In this document: positions 1 to 11,381 of the stretch, piece by piece
Layout: each line of letters starts with the position of its first letter
Position numbering within the stretch: the stretch's first letter is position 1
Assembly: GCF_018812025.1 (NCBI RefSeq)
Contig: NC_063054.1
Coordinates: 39,629,396-39,693,395, forward strand
Length of the DNA: 64,000 nucleotides
Reading direction: 5' to 3'
DNA from: Megalobrama amblycephala
Lineage: Eukaryota; Chordata; Actinopteri; Cypriniformes; Xenocyprididae
Notes under the pieces: generated by a model
What the model was told of the DNA's origin: nothing
Seen by the model: only the letters and a program-made list of their open reading frames with translations
Database searches by the model: none
Position numbers and translations under genes: made by a program

Positions 1-770
1 TATGACATGCGGAGTCCCTCAAGGTTCAATACCCTTCCTGTTCAACCTATATATGCTGCCACTGAGCCAAATAATGAGAAAGAACCAAATTGCATATCAC
101 AGCTATGCAGATGACACCCAGATTTACCTTGCTCTATCACCTAACGACTACAGCCCCACAGACTCCCTGTGCCAATGCATTGATGAAATTAAAAATTGGA
201 ATGTGCCTTCCTTCAGTTAAACAAAGACAAAACTGAAGTCATTGCGTTTGGAAACAAAGATGAAGTTCTCAAAGTGAACACATTCCTTCACTCTAGGGGT
301 CAAACAAAAAATCAAGTCAGGAATCTTGGTGTGATTTTGGAGTCAGACCTGAGTTTCAGTAGCCATGTAAAGACAATAACTAAATCAGCATATTATCATC
401 TCAAAAATATTGCAAGAATTAGATGCTTTGTCTCCAGTCAAGACTTAGAGAAACTTGTTCATGCTTTCATCACCAGCAGGGTGGATTATTGTAATGGGCT
501 ACCTCACTGGTCTTCCCAAAAAGACCATAAGACAGCTGCAGCATCGTACAGAACGCTGCTGCCAGGATTCTGAGCAGAAACAGAAAACATGAATACATCA
601 CACCAGTCCTCAGGTCCTTGCACTGGCTTCCAGTTGCATTTAGAATTGATTTTAAAGTACTGTTACTTGTTTATTAATCACTCATTGGCCTAGGACCTCA
701 ATACATTGCAGATATGTTCATAGAATATAAACCTAACAGATCACTAAGATCAATAGGATCGTCTCGGTTA
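1..770 (+). pseudogene. L2/CR1-type LINE reverse transcriptase, 3' half (split copy)
   Basis: This is the palm-to-thumb part of a non-LTR reverse transcriptase, cut by the window edge. The first frame (from base 2) has GVPQGS and YADD, the RT motifs around the catalytic aspartates. The frame breaks near 196-220, resumes as a 125-residue stretch with NLGVILESDLSF, and shifts again near 560 into the LHWLPV block (about 615-640) typical of L2/CR1-type C-termini. The copy stops near 770, where DIRS-like sequence begins, and resumes near 3867. Two frameshifts make it dead. The L2 assignment comes from motif recognition, not alignment. Confidence 0.8.
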
Positions 771-1155
771 CAAAGGTAACCCTCGTTCCCTTGAGGAGGG
801 AATGGAGACGTACGTCGGACAGATCATCGAATAGGAATCTCGCTAGAGAGGCCAATCTACTTAGAGTGTAACTACAATGAGCCAATGCACATTGGCATGC
901 AATCATATGCATCAGGCTGCTCGCCTCGCAGCGCGGGTATATAATGAGCAGCAGGTGCGTTGCATCTTCAGGTTTTTCGTTGAGGAGCCGAACCGGAAAG
1001 GCGGCAGCATCAGCAGGGTACAGTGACTGTGGCGACGGGATGTGCGTCTCCGTTCCCTCCTTCAGGGAACGAGAGTTACCTTCGTAACCGAGACATTCCC
1101 ATTCAGTCGGTCACGTTCAACGTATGTCGGACAGACGACGAATAGGAATCCCTAC
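756..1155. repeat. DIRS terminal and internal complementary repeat region, left
   Basis: The outer left end and an inner block near 1040-1150 both contain the motif GAGGGAACGAGA or a close variant, together with the segment GTCGGACAGA. The inner block is inverted with respect to the right terminus. This is the arrangement expected for a DIRS terminal repeat plus its internal complementary region. Confidence 0.6.
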
Positions 1156-1709
1156 CAAAGTGCCACAGGAGCTGCCCCCTTCCAGCGCTCTGTTGCAAGC
1201 CACCTTGAATCTCCTTGCCTGAGGTACAGTGGGACAGGGCTAGCACAGAGAGTGTTGATCACTGCTGTTCCCCAAAACCCATTCAGTGAGACTATTGGAT
1301 AACACTGGGAAGTGTACCCTTTCCTTACCCTTTAGGAAAGGAACGCTGCAGAAGCCACATCCTTCCCCGAAGGAGTTATTTGGAGAAGTACATATGGACT
1401 AGCCCTGTAGGGCTGTGCTACATATGGAAGAGCTGGGGTGACTCCAACCCAATAAAAGGGTGGGTCAGCCCAGAGGGAAAGACACGGGCTTCGTTTAGGA
1501 GCAACCGTGGAACCAGACATATGGGATCCCCCGTAGGGTCACACATATGGAACCCAGCCTAGATCCGGTTCTCAAGGATGCAGTGGAGTATAGGCCTGGT
1601 GCCAGGTGCTCCGCCACGTCGGCTGCCGAGGGGCAATTGGAGGTCTCGACAGGGTCTGCCTTGTAGGGACTCTCTGGAGAAGAAGCGCATGTAGCACAGC
1701 AAGCTGACA

Positions 1710-2394
1710 CTAAGCCGGGGCCTCTCCGTGCCTCTGACCTGAGGCGAGAACATGGGAGGAGACCGGCTCGATACAAAGGCTATAGTATCTAGCGAACGTG
1801 TTAGGTGTCGCCCAGCCCGCAGCTCTACAAATGTCTGTCAGCGAGGCGCCACGAGCCAGCGCCCAGGAGGAATGCGACACCTCTCGTGGAGTGAGCATGC
1901 AACCTGAGTGGGCAGGGCACGCCCTGATCTTGGTAAGCCAGGGCGATGGCATCCACTATCCAGTGGGCCATCCTCTGCTTGGAGACAGCCTTTCCCTTCT
2001 GCTGGCCTCCGTAACAGACAAAGAGCTGGTCTGAGGTCCTGAAGCTTTGGGTTCTGTCTATGTACAGTCGCAGAGCACAAACTGGACAGAGCAAAGCCAG
2101 GCCTGGGTCTGCCTCCTCTGAGGGCAGCGCTTGCAGGCTCACTACCTGGTCCCTGAAGGGAGTGGTAGGAACCTTGGGCACATAGCCAGGCCGGGGTCTC
2201 AGTACCACGTGGCTGTCACCCGGCCCGAACTCTAGGTACGATTCATCGACCGAAAATGACTGCAGGTCCCTTATCCTCTTGATGGAGGCCAATGCAACCA
2301 GCAGAAGGCCAGCTGTGTGCCAGTGCATCTGTCCCGAGTGTTCCCTCGGACAGGGAGTAAAACAACTGGCAGTGGGAGGTTTCTGGTGAGGCAA
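1710..2394 (-). pseudogene. DIRS tyrosine recombinase (frameshifted)
   Basis: A 189-codon stretch from 2394 gives the recombinase core, with KRIRDLQSFSV near the first catalytic arginine region and HSTRG as the HxxR box. A frameshift near 1850-1950 moves the rest into the frame that encodes DICRAAGWATPNTFARYYSL, which supplies the C-terminal catalytic tyrosine. In DIRS elements this enzyme inserts a circular DNA intermediate without an integrase. The N-terminal part merges into the RNase H region around 2395. The frameshift means no complete enzyme is encoded. The family call rests on the R-HxxR-Y order and the neighbouring DIRS domains. Confidence 0.8.
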
Positions 2395-2753
2395 ACAGGT
2401 CTACCTGAGCCTCTCCAAACTCTCTCCAGATCAGCTGGACCACCTTGGGGTGGAATCGCAGCGCAGCTTGTGATAGCTCATCGGCCACACGGTTGAGCAC
2501 ACCGGGGACATGAATGGCACGAAGCGACCTCAGATGCTTCTGACTCCAGAGGAGGAGATGGCGGACGAGTTGCGACATGCGACAGGAGCGTAGACCACCT
2601 TGACGGTTGATGACAGCCTGTGTCGCGGAAGAATCGAGACATGAAAGTACACGTCCTTCAGGTCGATCGCTGCAAACCAATCCTGGGGACGGATTCACTC
2701 GAAAATTAGTTTCTGCGTGAGCATTTTGAACAGTAGCTTGTAAAGGCTCCAAT
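2395..2753 (-). pseudogene. DIRS RT start fused by deletion to RNase H
   Basis: From about 2745 down, one frame reads KLLFKMLTQKLIFE, a stop, then IRPQDWFAAIDLKDVYFH, the first RT block of DIRS pol. Near 2625 this runs directly into INRQGGLRSCRMSQLVRH and VPGVLNRVADELS, which belong to the RNase H and the connection to the recombinase. The RT palm with its catalytic aspartates is absent. The deletion plus an in-frame stop makes this copy unable to reverse transcribe on its own. Confidence 0.8.
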
Positions 2754-3736
2754 TCAAAACTCGCAGGTGCGGCGATGAGCAGACTTAGGTGCTACGGGTG
2801 GTGGAGGTGCAGCAGCTGACCGCCTCGACAGGATGTGGCGGTCAGCCACATGCTCCCCGAAGGAGTCAGCCACATCCTTCAGCCACATGCTCAGGATGTG
2901 GCTGATGGCCTCAGAGTGCTTCTGTACAGATGAGAACTGCTGGGTGAAGTTCTCGACCGTGTCGCCGAAGAGGCCGGTCTGGGACACGGGGGAATTAAGG
3001 AACCTGACTTTGTCGGTATCCCTCATGTCCGCGAGACACAGCCAGAGATGGCATTCCTGGACCACTAATGTGGACATCGCATGGCCCACTGACCGCGCCG
3101 TGACCTTCGTCGCACGAAGCACAAGGTCCATCGCGGCACAAAGTTCCTGGAGAACTTGCGGATCATGACCACCCTTGTGCAGGTCCTTCAGTGCCTTGAC
3201 CTGACGGACCTGCAACAACGCCATAGCGTGCAGGGCAGAGGCAGCTTCCCCACATGCCTGATAAGCCTTGCCGGTAAGATCCGAACGAGTACTTACAGGC
3301 CTGGGAAGGGAGAGACGGCTCCCCCCGCCAGGTGGAGTTAGGGCACAGTTGCATAGCAACGGCCGTTCCACAGGGGGTATGCGCGTATAACCCTTAGCCG
3401 CCCCGCCATCAAGGGTGGTTGAGGGAGGAGGACCCACCGACATGGTGCCAGTGAGCTCGGTGCCAGTGAGCTCTTCATGCACCTCCGGGAAGAAAGGAAC
3501 TGGGGTGGGGGGCTGAGAAACAGCCCTGGCCACCCCGAGAAACCAATTGTCCAACCTCGAGGGTTCAGACACGGTGGAGGATTCCATGCGACCCCAACCA
3601 TGTTGGCATCCCGGGAAAGCATAGCCATCATTTCCGGGTCCGAATCGGGCACAGCTGTCACCCCCAAAGGAGGCAGCTGCGCCGAATCATCATCCCCCAA
3701 AGTGTCAGGCTCACCCTCCGAAGCAGCGATCGACAT
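2754..3736 (-). pseudogene. DIRS gag-like ORF1 (one frameshift)
   Basis: The likely start is near 3736 (MSIAASEGEPDTLGDDD). A frameshift near 3590 moves it into a 277-codon frame that runs to 2754. The second part contains GKAYQACGEAASALHAMALL and LRATKVTARSVGHAMSTLVV, blocks also recognisable in the second DIRS remnant at 18.6-19 kb (LRATKEMARSIGLFLAAIVA). The protein is predicted to package DIRS RNA. The frame runs on through a proline- and alanine-rich end into the pol remnant. Confidence 0.75.
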
Positions 3737-3774
3737 CCTATCATCTTGGGGAGCTCCGAAGGATACGGATGGTA

Positions 3775-3866
3775 CACACCTCTGGGGAGATTCCTATTCT
3801 ACGAGATTCCTATTCGTCTGTCTGTCCGATGTACATCGAACGTGACCGACAGAATGGGAACACATC
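3775..3866. repeat. DIRS terminal inverted repeat, right
   Basis: The stretch around 3793-3864 is the near-exact reverse complement of about 1085-1150 (ATTCCTATTCGTC here, GACGAATAGGAAT there). It marks the 5' end of the - strand DIRS element. L2 sequence resumes directly after GGGAAC. Confidence 0.65.
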
Positions 3867-4145
3867 AGTTAGAAATACCAAAGGTTCACTCAAGGCAAGG
3901 AGAGTCTGCTTTTAGCTGTTACACCAGCCGCAGCTAGAACCAGTTTCCTGAAGAGATCAGATGTGCTCCAACAGTAGCCACATTCAAATCCTCAAAACAT
4001 ATCTTTTTATCTATGCATTTGCTGATTGAGCACTGTGCTATGTCCGAACTGTTTGCATTTTATTTTATATGTATTATCTTTTTATTCTTTTAATTCCTTT
4101 TCCTGTTTTTACTTCATTTTAATGCATTTCATATCTTGTATGTAT
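3867..4145 (+). mobile_element. L2 LINE 3' end (second half of the split copy)
   Basis: The reading frame of the LINE at 1-770 can be followed past the DIRS insert: the segment starting CACATCAGTTAGAAATACC carries on from the sequence ending near 768. The translated remainder is short, with KGSLKARRVCF, then an AT-rich 3' region. The boundary with the next element lies in AT-rich DNA near 4145-4190 and cannot be placed exactly. Confidence 0.65.
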
Positions 4146-4639
4146 CATCTTATTTCTTTTTTTTATATATTTTTATTATGATTTTTACAAACATACAGAA
4201 AAAAACAAACAAAAACAGACAAACAGACCCTACGTATAATAATAATCTGCGCAATTTGTAAAATAAAGCACAAAAAAAAGGGGAATGACGATATACAGAA
4301 ACATTTCCTACAGAGTGTAATTACCATATTTATAGAAAAATACTGTTACAGATCCGGAATAACTGTGTAAGTCTTTTAGTCCTTGTGGCTCTTCAGAAAA
4401 AAAAAAAAAAAAAATGGTTCCCACATTTTGTCAAATTTTGCAGAGTTCCCAGAGATGGTATATCTCATTCTTTCCAGGTGTAAGGTGGTAAGTGAGTCCA
4501 GAAAGCCAGTCAGAAAAGAGAGGCCTGACATTTTTCTTCCACAACAACAGAATAACTTTCTTTGCTACAATCATTTCCATATAGAACAGGTAAACCGTAC
4601 CTTCAAACTGAGAGACTCCAGCAAATCTGACCAGCCAAA

Positions 4640-5083
4640 AATTGCTATCATTGGATCGGGGAGTAAAACACAGTTATAAACCTTGGCAAGAAACTGGAAG
4701 ATTTCTAGCCAAAAACTCTGAATTTGTACACAGTACCAGAAAAGATGTGCCAGGGTACCCTCAGCTGCTTTACACTTATCACATATGGGGGAGACGGAAG
4801 GATAGAATTTGCTAAGCTTTGTTTTACAATAGTGAAGTCTGTGTAATACCTTATATTGAATAAGTTGATATCTTGAATGTATAGATCATGAATAAACAGA
4901 CAAAAGGCATTTATCCCAGTCACTCTCGGAAATCTGAATCCCCAGGTCTTCTTCCCAAGCAGCTTTCAAATGAAGGGAAGAAAAGTCTGTTTCATCTTTA
5001 AAAGCATTAACGAATAAGGATATTAGGCCTCTAGAATTAGGAGAATTTAAGAATAAGTCAAACATTTTACAATCTGAAGACAA
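4640..5083 (-). pseudogene. L1 ORF2 C-terminal domain with CCHC motif
   Basis: The frame from 5083 has WEEDLGIQISESDWDKCLLSV and, after a frameshift near 4890, a region that contains CDKCKAAEG followed by HLFWYC. That gives the C-x2-C-x(n)-H-x4-C pattern of the L1 ORF2 C-terminus, thought to bind nucleic acid during target-primed reverse transcription. The same segment of a different L1 copy is found at 54567-55514. Confidence 0.75.
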
Positions 5084-5977
5084 AACATCAAAATTTGAAA
5101 TTTTAATTTGAAATTTTAATGACCTCGAGCATATTGAAGAAGGGAGACTGACCTGAAGATATCTGAAGAAGGGAGACTGAGAATCTGAGGAAAAGGTGGC
5201 AAAAGCCTAGCTAAAGTATAAATCTTTAACACATTCCTTTGCTTTGCCATTCCTTAAAAACTTTATCAGTGAGAGATGGTTTAAATGCATGATTATAACA
5301 AATAGGAGTAAGTGGGGAAGTACTTGGTACTTGGTTTTGATAGAATTATTAAGTATTAAATTATGGGAACCTCTTTACTAAGCCCAAATGTTCTAGCTAG
5401 CCAGGGGGGAGTGTCTGCATGAACGCCAATACATTAAAATTCTCACAATAATAATGATGAAAGTTCTCGGAAATCACTTTTGAATCCCCAGATGAAAGGC
5501 ATAATAATGGAGTCAAGAGTTTTAAAGAAAGATTTGGGAAGGAAAAGGGGCACATTTTGAAAAAGATATAAAAATCTCGGAAGGCTCACCATTTTAATTG
5601 CATTGATGCGGCCAATCATTAATATAGGGAGTAATCTCCATCTTTCTATGTCATGTTTTAAGTTATCTAGTAGCAAAAAAAAAAAAAAAAAATTAAATTT
5701 AACTAAATCCTTTGGATTCTCAGGGATGACCACACCAAGGTATTTTATCATGTCCAAAGCCAGTTTAAAAGGCAGACTCTGCATGAAAACTGGATCTATA
5801 TTATTGCTGATGGGCATGAACTTGCTTTTTTGCCAATTAACAGAATAACCCTGAAAAGGTGCTAAATGTATTTAATAAATCCAACAGAGGGGGAACAAAG
5901 TGCTGAGGATCTGAAAGGTACAAAAGAACGTCATCGGCATAAAGAGATATAACATGATCTACCTGGCCTATGCTTAA

Positions 5978-7468
5978 CTCCCTGAGGTCTGAAAATGCGC
6001 CAGCGCGTTTTGCAGGATTTTTCCACATTGCAGCAAAACAGACTTAAAATACTCCGTCATTTTTTGTCATAGAGACATAAGTAAAATATCAATTGAAACT
6101 ATAGAATATCTTCTTTTATTTGTATACACTCACAGTAAAAACAAAATGTTGTGCTTTTTGCAAAATAAAGAAAACTAAAATGATGCATGATCTCTCGACT
6201 CCCTCTGAACAAAGTCCAATCTGATAGTTCTCAGAAAATTAACTGTAATTTAGTGAAGAAACGTTGAAATGTCAGGTTTTAAATCGTGTGAGTCAAATCG
6301 AAAACAAAAATTCTGTTTATGTAATCTGTATGAAAAGAGACACATGTCAGAAGTCCGTGTTTCAGCTCATTTTCCGCTAATGCGGCCACGCCCACGGAGC
6401 CAGCGCTATTCAGAGGCAAATTATGAGTCAATACAGGCATACATCATCTCAATCATGTATTTATTGTCTTGAAAAGTGTTTATCTGTATGTAAAAGCCAT
6501 GGTTAACGACCTCTGGAAGACATGCCGTTAGTTCCTGATATGTCCTCTACTTCTTTAGAATAATTTGTGGCCTAAATGTGCACAGAGAGCGCCCTCCGGC
6601 TGCAAGTATGAATTGAAAACACCATTCCTGAAATGTCCTCTTCTTCTTTAGAATAATTTGTGGACTAAAGGTGTACAGAGCGCCCTCCGACTGCAAGAAT
6701 GAATTGAAAACACCAGCGCTCATAGTGATGACAATGAATATAGAATAAACTCTGTATAGAATAAAATCTGTATAGAAAATTGACATAAACATATGAGAAT
6801 CCATCAATATTTCTCCAAATGTGCATGCTTTTAAACTAAAAACTTATAGTCAGACTCTTTGCATCACAGAAATACATTATATTTTAAAGAATATAATAGA
6901 ATACCATTATTTTAAATTGAGCTGAGACATGATTACAGAGGGTTTTTTTCACAGCCTACCTGCAGGCCTCATTATTATGCAGCACCATTAGAGGTTCTTT
7001 ATGCGATTCTTTTGTCTTCTCAGGTGTAAATGACCCATTATTCAAGATGATTCATGCCTCCACGCATACTGTGTTTCTTGACAAAAAGTGTCTTACAAAA
7101 ACTAAATCAATATATTGTTTTATATGAACAAGTAGGCATTATAATTTTTACATAATTTTGAAGCAAAAACTCTAGCCCACAACCTCCAATACCCAGAAGT
7201 CTTGTAAACACAGATTTAATATATATTTTTGGCCTTATTTCAGTGACTTAATTTTTTTGTTTTTTCAATAACCACACATACGTTATTCCTTCAAAAACAC
7301 AAACATGTGTATACATGTTCCTCACATATTATGGTAGCCTAGTTTGTGCTGAATACAGTGTAATGACACTTTTTCCATTAATATGTTTATGAACAACTGA
7401 AAAAACCACAAATGTCAGGGCATGTCAAAACTTCTCCAGGCCCCAAATCAGCCTCAGACTCCAGAGGG
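5978..7468. mobile_element. TTAA-flanked element, copy A (1,491 bases, non-autonomous)
   Basis: It is flanked by TTAA at 5974-5977 and 7469-7472 and has short inverted ends (CTCCCTGAGGTC and GACTCCAGAGGG). Removing it with one TTAA restores the L1 RT frame. Ends and internal blocks are shared with copies at 16783-17001, 23866-25302 and 45141-46072. No transposase frame was recognised. TTAA targeting points to piggyBac or Kolobok, and the superfamily cannot be settled from the ends alone. Confidence 0.85.
6534..6713. repeat. Two-copy tandem repeat of about 90 bases inside element A
   Basis: The block with AGAATAATTTGTGG and GCGCCCTCCGGCTGCAAG occurs at about 6534-6622 and again at about 6626-6713, with small differences. 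Single copies of the GCGCCCTCCGGCTGCA block recur near 24317 and 26673, in the other TTAA elements. Confidence 0.75.
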
Positions 7469-7985
7469 TTAAAGGCAGAATCTGCAGATGGTGTCTAATA
7501 GCAATTGCCAAAGGTTCTATGGCGATGGCAAATAACAGGGGTGAAAGTGGACACCCCTGTCGTGTGCCCCTGTGCAATTCAAATTGTGGAAATCTGTCAA
7601 GATTTGTTAAAACAAATGCGCATGGATGGTGGTACAACATACTGACCCAAGAAGAAAACTTAACTCCTAAATTAAATTCTCTAATAGTGGTTAAAATGTA
7701 ATTCCGTTCATCTAGTTGCTAAAATTTTGGTGAACACTTTTAAATCAGTATTGAGAAGAGCAATTGGATGAAAAGAAGACACGTTGGTCTCATCCTTGCC
7801 TTTCTTAAGAAGTAAAGAAATATTGGCAAAGTAAAGAGAAGGAGGAAATTTCTGCTTACAAAAGGAATGATTGAACATCTGTAACATAAGGGGTGCAATT
7901 CTACCAGCATACCTCTTATAAAATTCGATACAAAAGCCGTCAGGGCCAGGTGCCTTCCCATTAAGGAAGGCATGAAAAGCATCCA

Positions 7986-9235
7986 TTATCCATAGAATTC
8001 CATAAAGCGATTATTAATGTCCTTTGGATTACACAAGATTGTACCATCTTTGTCAGCAATACTATGAATTGATCTACTAGCATAGGAACCCTTTAATTGC
8101 CGAGATAATAGTTTATCTGGTTTATCCCCAATCTCAAAATGTTTCTGCTTAATTTTTAACAACATCTCATTCACCTGATCTGAAGTAATCTTATTATATT
8201 CATATTTAAGTGACATAATATCATTTAAAACATCTGCGTCTGCAGTATCCCTGTATAATTTTTCCAATTGGGTAAGACGGACATCTATTTCCGCTAAACG
8301 TTTATGTCTGAGTTGCTTTGCTGCTGACTCATAGGAAATGATATGTCCCCTCATCACTACTTTAAAAGTTTCCCATAACACAGAGTCGGAAACATCACCT
8401 TTGTCATTGATCTCAATAAACTCTGTCAAAGAATCTGAAATATGCTGGCAAAATTTCACATCTGTAAGGAGGTAAGCATTGAATTTCCAATTATAACTTG
8501 GCTTTGCCCAACCAAAATCAAAAGATACAGTAACGGCAGAATGATCAGAGATCAGTATGTTGTAATATTTAGATGCAGAGACGTTAGATAATAATTTAGA
8601 GTCTATAAAAAAATAATCTATTCTTGAAAACAATTTATGGACATGGGAAAAGAAAGAAAGAGTACTCCTTATCAGTGGGATGGTGTAGCCTCCAGATATC
8701 AACAATGTCCAGTGACTCAGCAAGATGACTGACATAGCGTTAAGAGATGGATCTGAGCGAACAGGAAATTTGTCCAAGACGGGGTCCAATATGCAATTGA
8801 AGTCGCCACCAACTATAAAGTGAGTATCGGTAAGAGAAGGTAGAAGATTAAATACCTTACGAAAAAAAGCAGGATCGTTGTAGTTAGGGCCATAAAGATT
8901 TTAAAAAGTAAAATGTTTAGAGGCGATTAAGCCGGTGACAAGAATATAACGGCCGTTAGGATCTGTTAACGTGGAAATATGTTTGAACGGAATATTGCAA
9001 CCCCTCTGGCCCTACACGAAAAAGTGGATTGAAATACATGGGAAATCCAATTACATTTTAGGCGCTTCTGTTCACCATGCTTAATGTGCATCTCCTGTAG
9101 GAAAATTATGTCAGCTGAAATGGAGCGTAAATACGAGAACACTTTAGCTCGCTTCACCTGACTATTCAAGCCGCGCACATTCCAGCTAGCTAAAGTAATA
9201 TCGCCTCTTTGTGATGAAGTTATTTTATGTGCCAT
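7986..9235 (-). pseudogene. L1 ORF2 AP-like endonuclease and linker
   Basis: ORF2 begins at 9235 with MAHKITSSQRGDITLASWNV, followed by the catalytic-glutamate region LQEMH. The frame breaks near 8966-8900. Around 8800 another frame shows VGGDFNCILDPVLD, the GDFN catalytic block, and near 8540 SDHSAV gives the final conserved D-H pair. A short out-of-frame stretch lies between about 8700 and 8650. The linker to the RT runs from about 8500 to 7990. The domain nicks the target DNA in live elements; here it is broken. Confidence 0.8.
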
Positions 9236-9728
9236 TTTACAAAATATATCAATTTATCTGCAGAATCGCACAGATAAAATGAAGGGTGAACAATAATAAA
9301 CAATAAACACAAACTACGTCCTCCCACCCCATCCAAGCCGCTTCCCCGAACCAAGCGGTGTAAAAAACCCATATATACTGTGGAGCCAAAAAGTAACATA
9401 AAGAGTAGCAGTATTACAAAATTACAAAACCAATAAAACAAAGCAAAAAATAGGAAAATGCCTAAGAATGAACCGCACCTCAAATCCCTTTAAATATTTA
9501 CATATGAAGAAAAAGACAAGTGAGTCATCAAATCAATAAATACTAAGAATGCTTTGTCACATATTGTGCTCTTAACATAACGTTAGATGAAAGAAAAATA
9601 TACAGATCAAACTGATCTGCGACAGCTATGATATAGTCGCATATGATATATACGAAGGCCCCGCAGACGGTATGACCAAACACATAAAAGTCAAAAGGCT
9701 TGCCAAACAGTCTGACTGCTAAAAACAT
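9236..9728 (-). other. L1 inter-ORF spacer
   Basis: About 490 bases lie between the end of ORF1 and the start of ORF2. An 87-codon open stretch here (9483-9220) is hydrophobic and overlaps the ORF2 start. It has no recognisable domain and looks like chance. Confidence 0.5.
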
Positions 9729-10172
9729 TTATGCAGACTGTGCAGAGTTGTCCTCAAGTGTGATAGAGTCAGCAAAGGCTTGAGCCTTCTCGGCTGAGTC
9801 AAAAACATGTTTAGTTGAGTTGTGAGTCATGAGAAGGTGAGCAGGGAAGAGCAACCCGTGTCGAACAATAGCCTTCTTGAGCCTTTTTCTCACGGCGTTT
9901 ATAGCTTGATGCTGTTTCAGAACCTCTGAGGTGAAGTCGGGAAAGATGAGAATGCGCACTCCGTTGTATGTCAAAGGTGAAGACAGCCGCGCAAGACGTA
10001 GAATCTTCTCTTTATCAGGATAATGATGCAGCCTGGCCACCATAGTCCGAGGACGGGAATGTGCGTTACCAACAGTGCTCGTACGGTGGGCACGGTCAAT
10101 CTTCGGAGGTTTTGGAAAAATATTGGCACTGAGTATTTGCACAAGGAAGTCGGGAAACACACTGCTTCTCAA
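9729..10172 (-). pseudogene. L1 ORF1 protein, C-terminal two-thirds
   Basis: This 147-codon frame matches the L1 ORF1 RRM and C-terminal domain: IFPKPPKIDRAHRT is the RRM edge, RPRTMVARLHHYPDKEKIL the central conserved block, and YNGVRILIFPDFT the C-terminal domain. L1 ORF1 proteins trimerise through an N-terminal coiled coil and bind L1 RNA. That N-terminal part is missing because the copy is truncated near 10170, so the methionine at 10172 is internal. The remaining frame is open and ends with a stop near 9729. Confidence 0.8.
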
Positions 10173-10205
10173 TCCACAACCAGCTAAGAGACTCTTACTT
10201 CCATG

Positions 10206-10842
10206 CAGATACCAGGGTCATTCCGTGTCAAATCAACCAGAGGTCCTCAACTCAAATTTTTGATTTTGTTAATATTTTTCTGTAGAAAGACAAACATAAA
10301 TAGTGATGATAAACCAAAATATCAAATGTTACAGATGTGTAATTAAATGTCACTAGTCTAACCTACTATGTTATGTATGCGTGCACTCTGTAGATGTTTT
10401 GTTTTTGCTTTTTTGCGACTACAAAATACAAAGTGGGGCCCAACATTTAAAAGATGCTGGTGCATCTCTGATTTGTTGTTCTGCCATTATGCTTGTATTT
10501 CTTCTTAGCTGTGAATTAAATTTTTGGTCATCTGATCATCTGCAATCTGGGAAGTGCCACCAATATCGAATATCGATACTTTGTGCCAGAGTATCGTTAA
10601 CATCTTGCAGGCGGAAATATCGCCTAATATTATATATAATATTTTTTTTTGGTCCCACTCCTAGTGTATAGCTCTCTATGGAGCAGCTTGTAAATTCCCC
10701 AGTTGTTTTGACAGTTCTCTTCTGTTTATTTCAGAACAGCCAAAACTGTAAATTTGGAAATATAAACCACAATTACAACTAGTTATAATTAATTATAAAT
10801 ATTTAGTATTCACTTGATACCTCAGTGTTAATTGTCTCTAAA
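10206..10842. other. Unassigned AT-rich stretch
   Basis: It begins with GGGTCATTCCGTGTCAAATC, which looks like the end of a dispersed repeat, and continues as AT-rich DNA without a supportable ORF. Part of it (about 10775-10840) resembles 42640-42770, with AACTAGTTATAATTAATTAT in both, so it probably belongs to a shared repeat. Confidence 0.4.
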
Positions 10843-11381
10843 GCTGGGTGCACACTGTGCGATTTATAATAGTCCTTTACGATTGTTGCTTGTCAGACTG
10901 TACAAACATGATCCTCATGTCACACTGTGGGATCTCAGCTGTCGTTTATGTCAGACTGTACGACAGTCAAGACGCGTTAAAAACGGACGCGCGCATAAAA
11001 ACTTGTCCGGAGTTTTACATCATCAACCCATACATGTTCGGTGACAGTGAGCTACATTACAGGTGGGACTGAAATGGTGGCCAACAAAGAAATCACTTTC
11101 GTTCATTTTGATCACGGCTTGTCTTGAAAAATGAAGACAATTTGATATTCATCGTAGGAGAAGTCACATTGGAGGACTGTGCACCAAAACTTCTGACAGT
11201 GCCAGAATTTCGTCTGAGGTCAAATTTGATCACAACGGTCATTAATCGGCTGTCAGTGAACATGTCAAACTAGCGATCAAAGACTACAGATTTTAGGCTA
11301 GGTTTATAGGAATCTTTTAGGATTTGCAAAATTTGTCTCAGACGACCAAATTGTGGCAAAAATCGCAGAGTGTGAACCAGC
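10843..11381. mobile_element. MITE with 22-base imperfect terminal inverted repeats
   Basis: The left end GCTGGGTGCACACTGTGCG and the right end (reverse complement GCTGGTTCACACTCTGCG) are matched inverted repeats 539 bases apart. No transposase is present. A hAT-type origin is likely from the end pattern, but no clear 8-bp target duplication is seen. Confidence 0.65.

Larger units (their letters stand above)
756..3866 (-). mobile_element. DIRS1-like tyrosine-recombinase retrotransposon, internally deleted
   Basis: Read on the - strand the order is gag-like ORF, RT start, RNase H, tyrosine recombinase, which is the DIRS1 order. Terminal sequence at about 3790-3864 is the reverse complement of sequence at about 1085-1150, and the left end carries a second related repeat, which fits the split inverted repeats of DIRS elements. 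The usual 3-kb pol is reduced by a deletion that joins the RT start to RNase H. The insert lies in an L2 LINE whose two halves lie at 1-770 and 3867-4140. No target duplication is evident, as expected for recombinase-mediated integration. Confidence 0.85.
5440..7986 (-). pseudogene. L1 ORF2 reverse transcriptase (interrupted)
   Basis: From 7986 the frame carries KAPGPDGF and FANISLLLKKGKD (early RT blocks), then RQGCPLSPLLF at about 7520, then the 1,491-base insert, then YADDVLLYLS at about 5930, where the two catalytic aspartates are intact. Downstream blocks include YLGVVIP and GRINAIKM. Deleting the insert plus one TTAA joins the frame across the break with no gap. Further frameshifts occur near 7700 and 5830. 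An A-run at 5673-5690 lies in the thumb region. Confidence 0.8.
4190..10175 (-). mobile_element. L1-type LINE, 5'-truncated, with nested insertion
   Basis: The - strand order is ORF1 (10172-9729), a spacer of about 490 bases, then ORF2 with AP endonuclease (9235 to about 7990), RT (about 7986-5440) and a C-terminal CCHC segment (about 5083-4640), followed by a 3' region ending near 4190. This is the L1 layout, seen in fish L1/Swimmer-like elements. The 5' end stops inside ORF1 near 10170. A TTAA-flanked element of 1,491 bases sits inside the RT at 5978-7468. Several frameshifts and stops make ORF2 non-functional. Confidence 0.85.

Noticed and set aside
9220..9483. Hydrophobic 87-codon frame as a membrane protein
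   Set aside because: It fills the L1 inter-ORF spacer and overlaps the ORF2 start; hydrophobicity comes from T-rich DNA.
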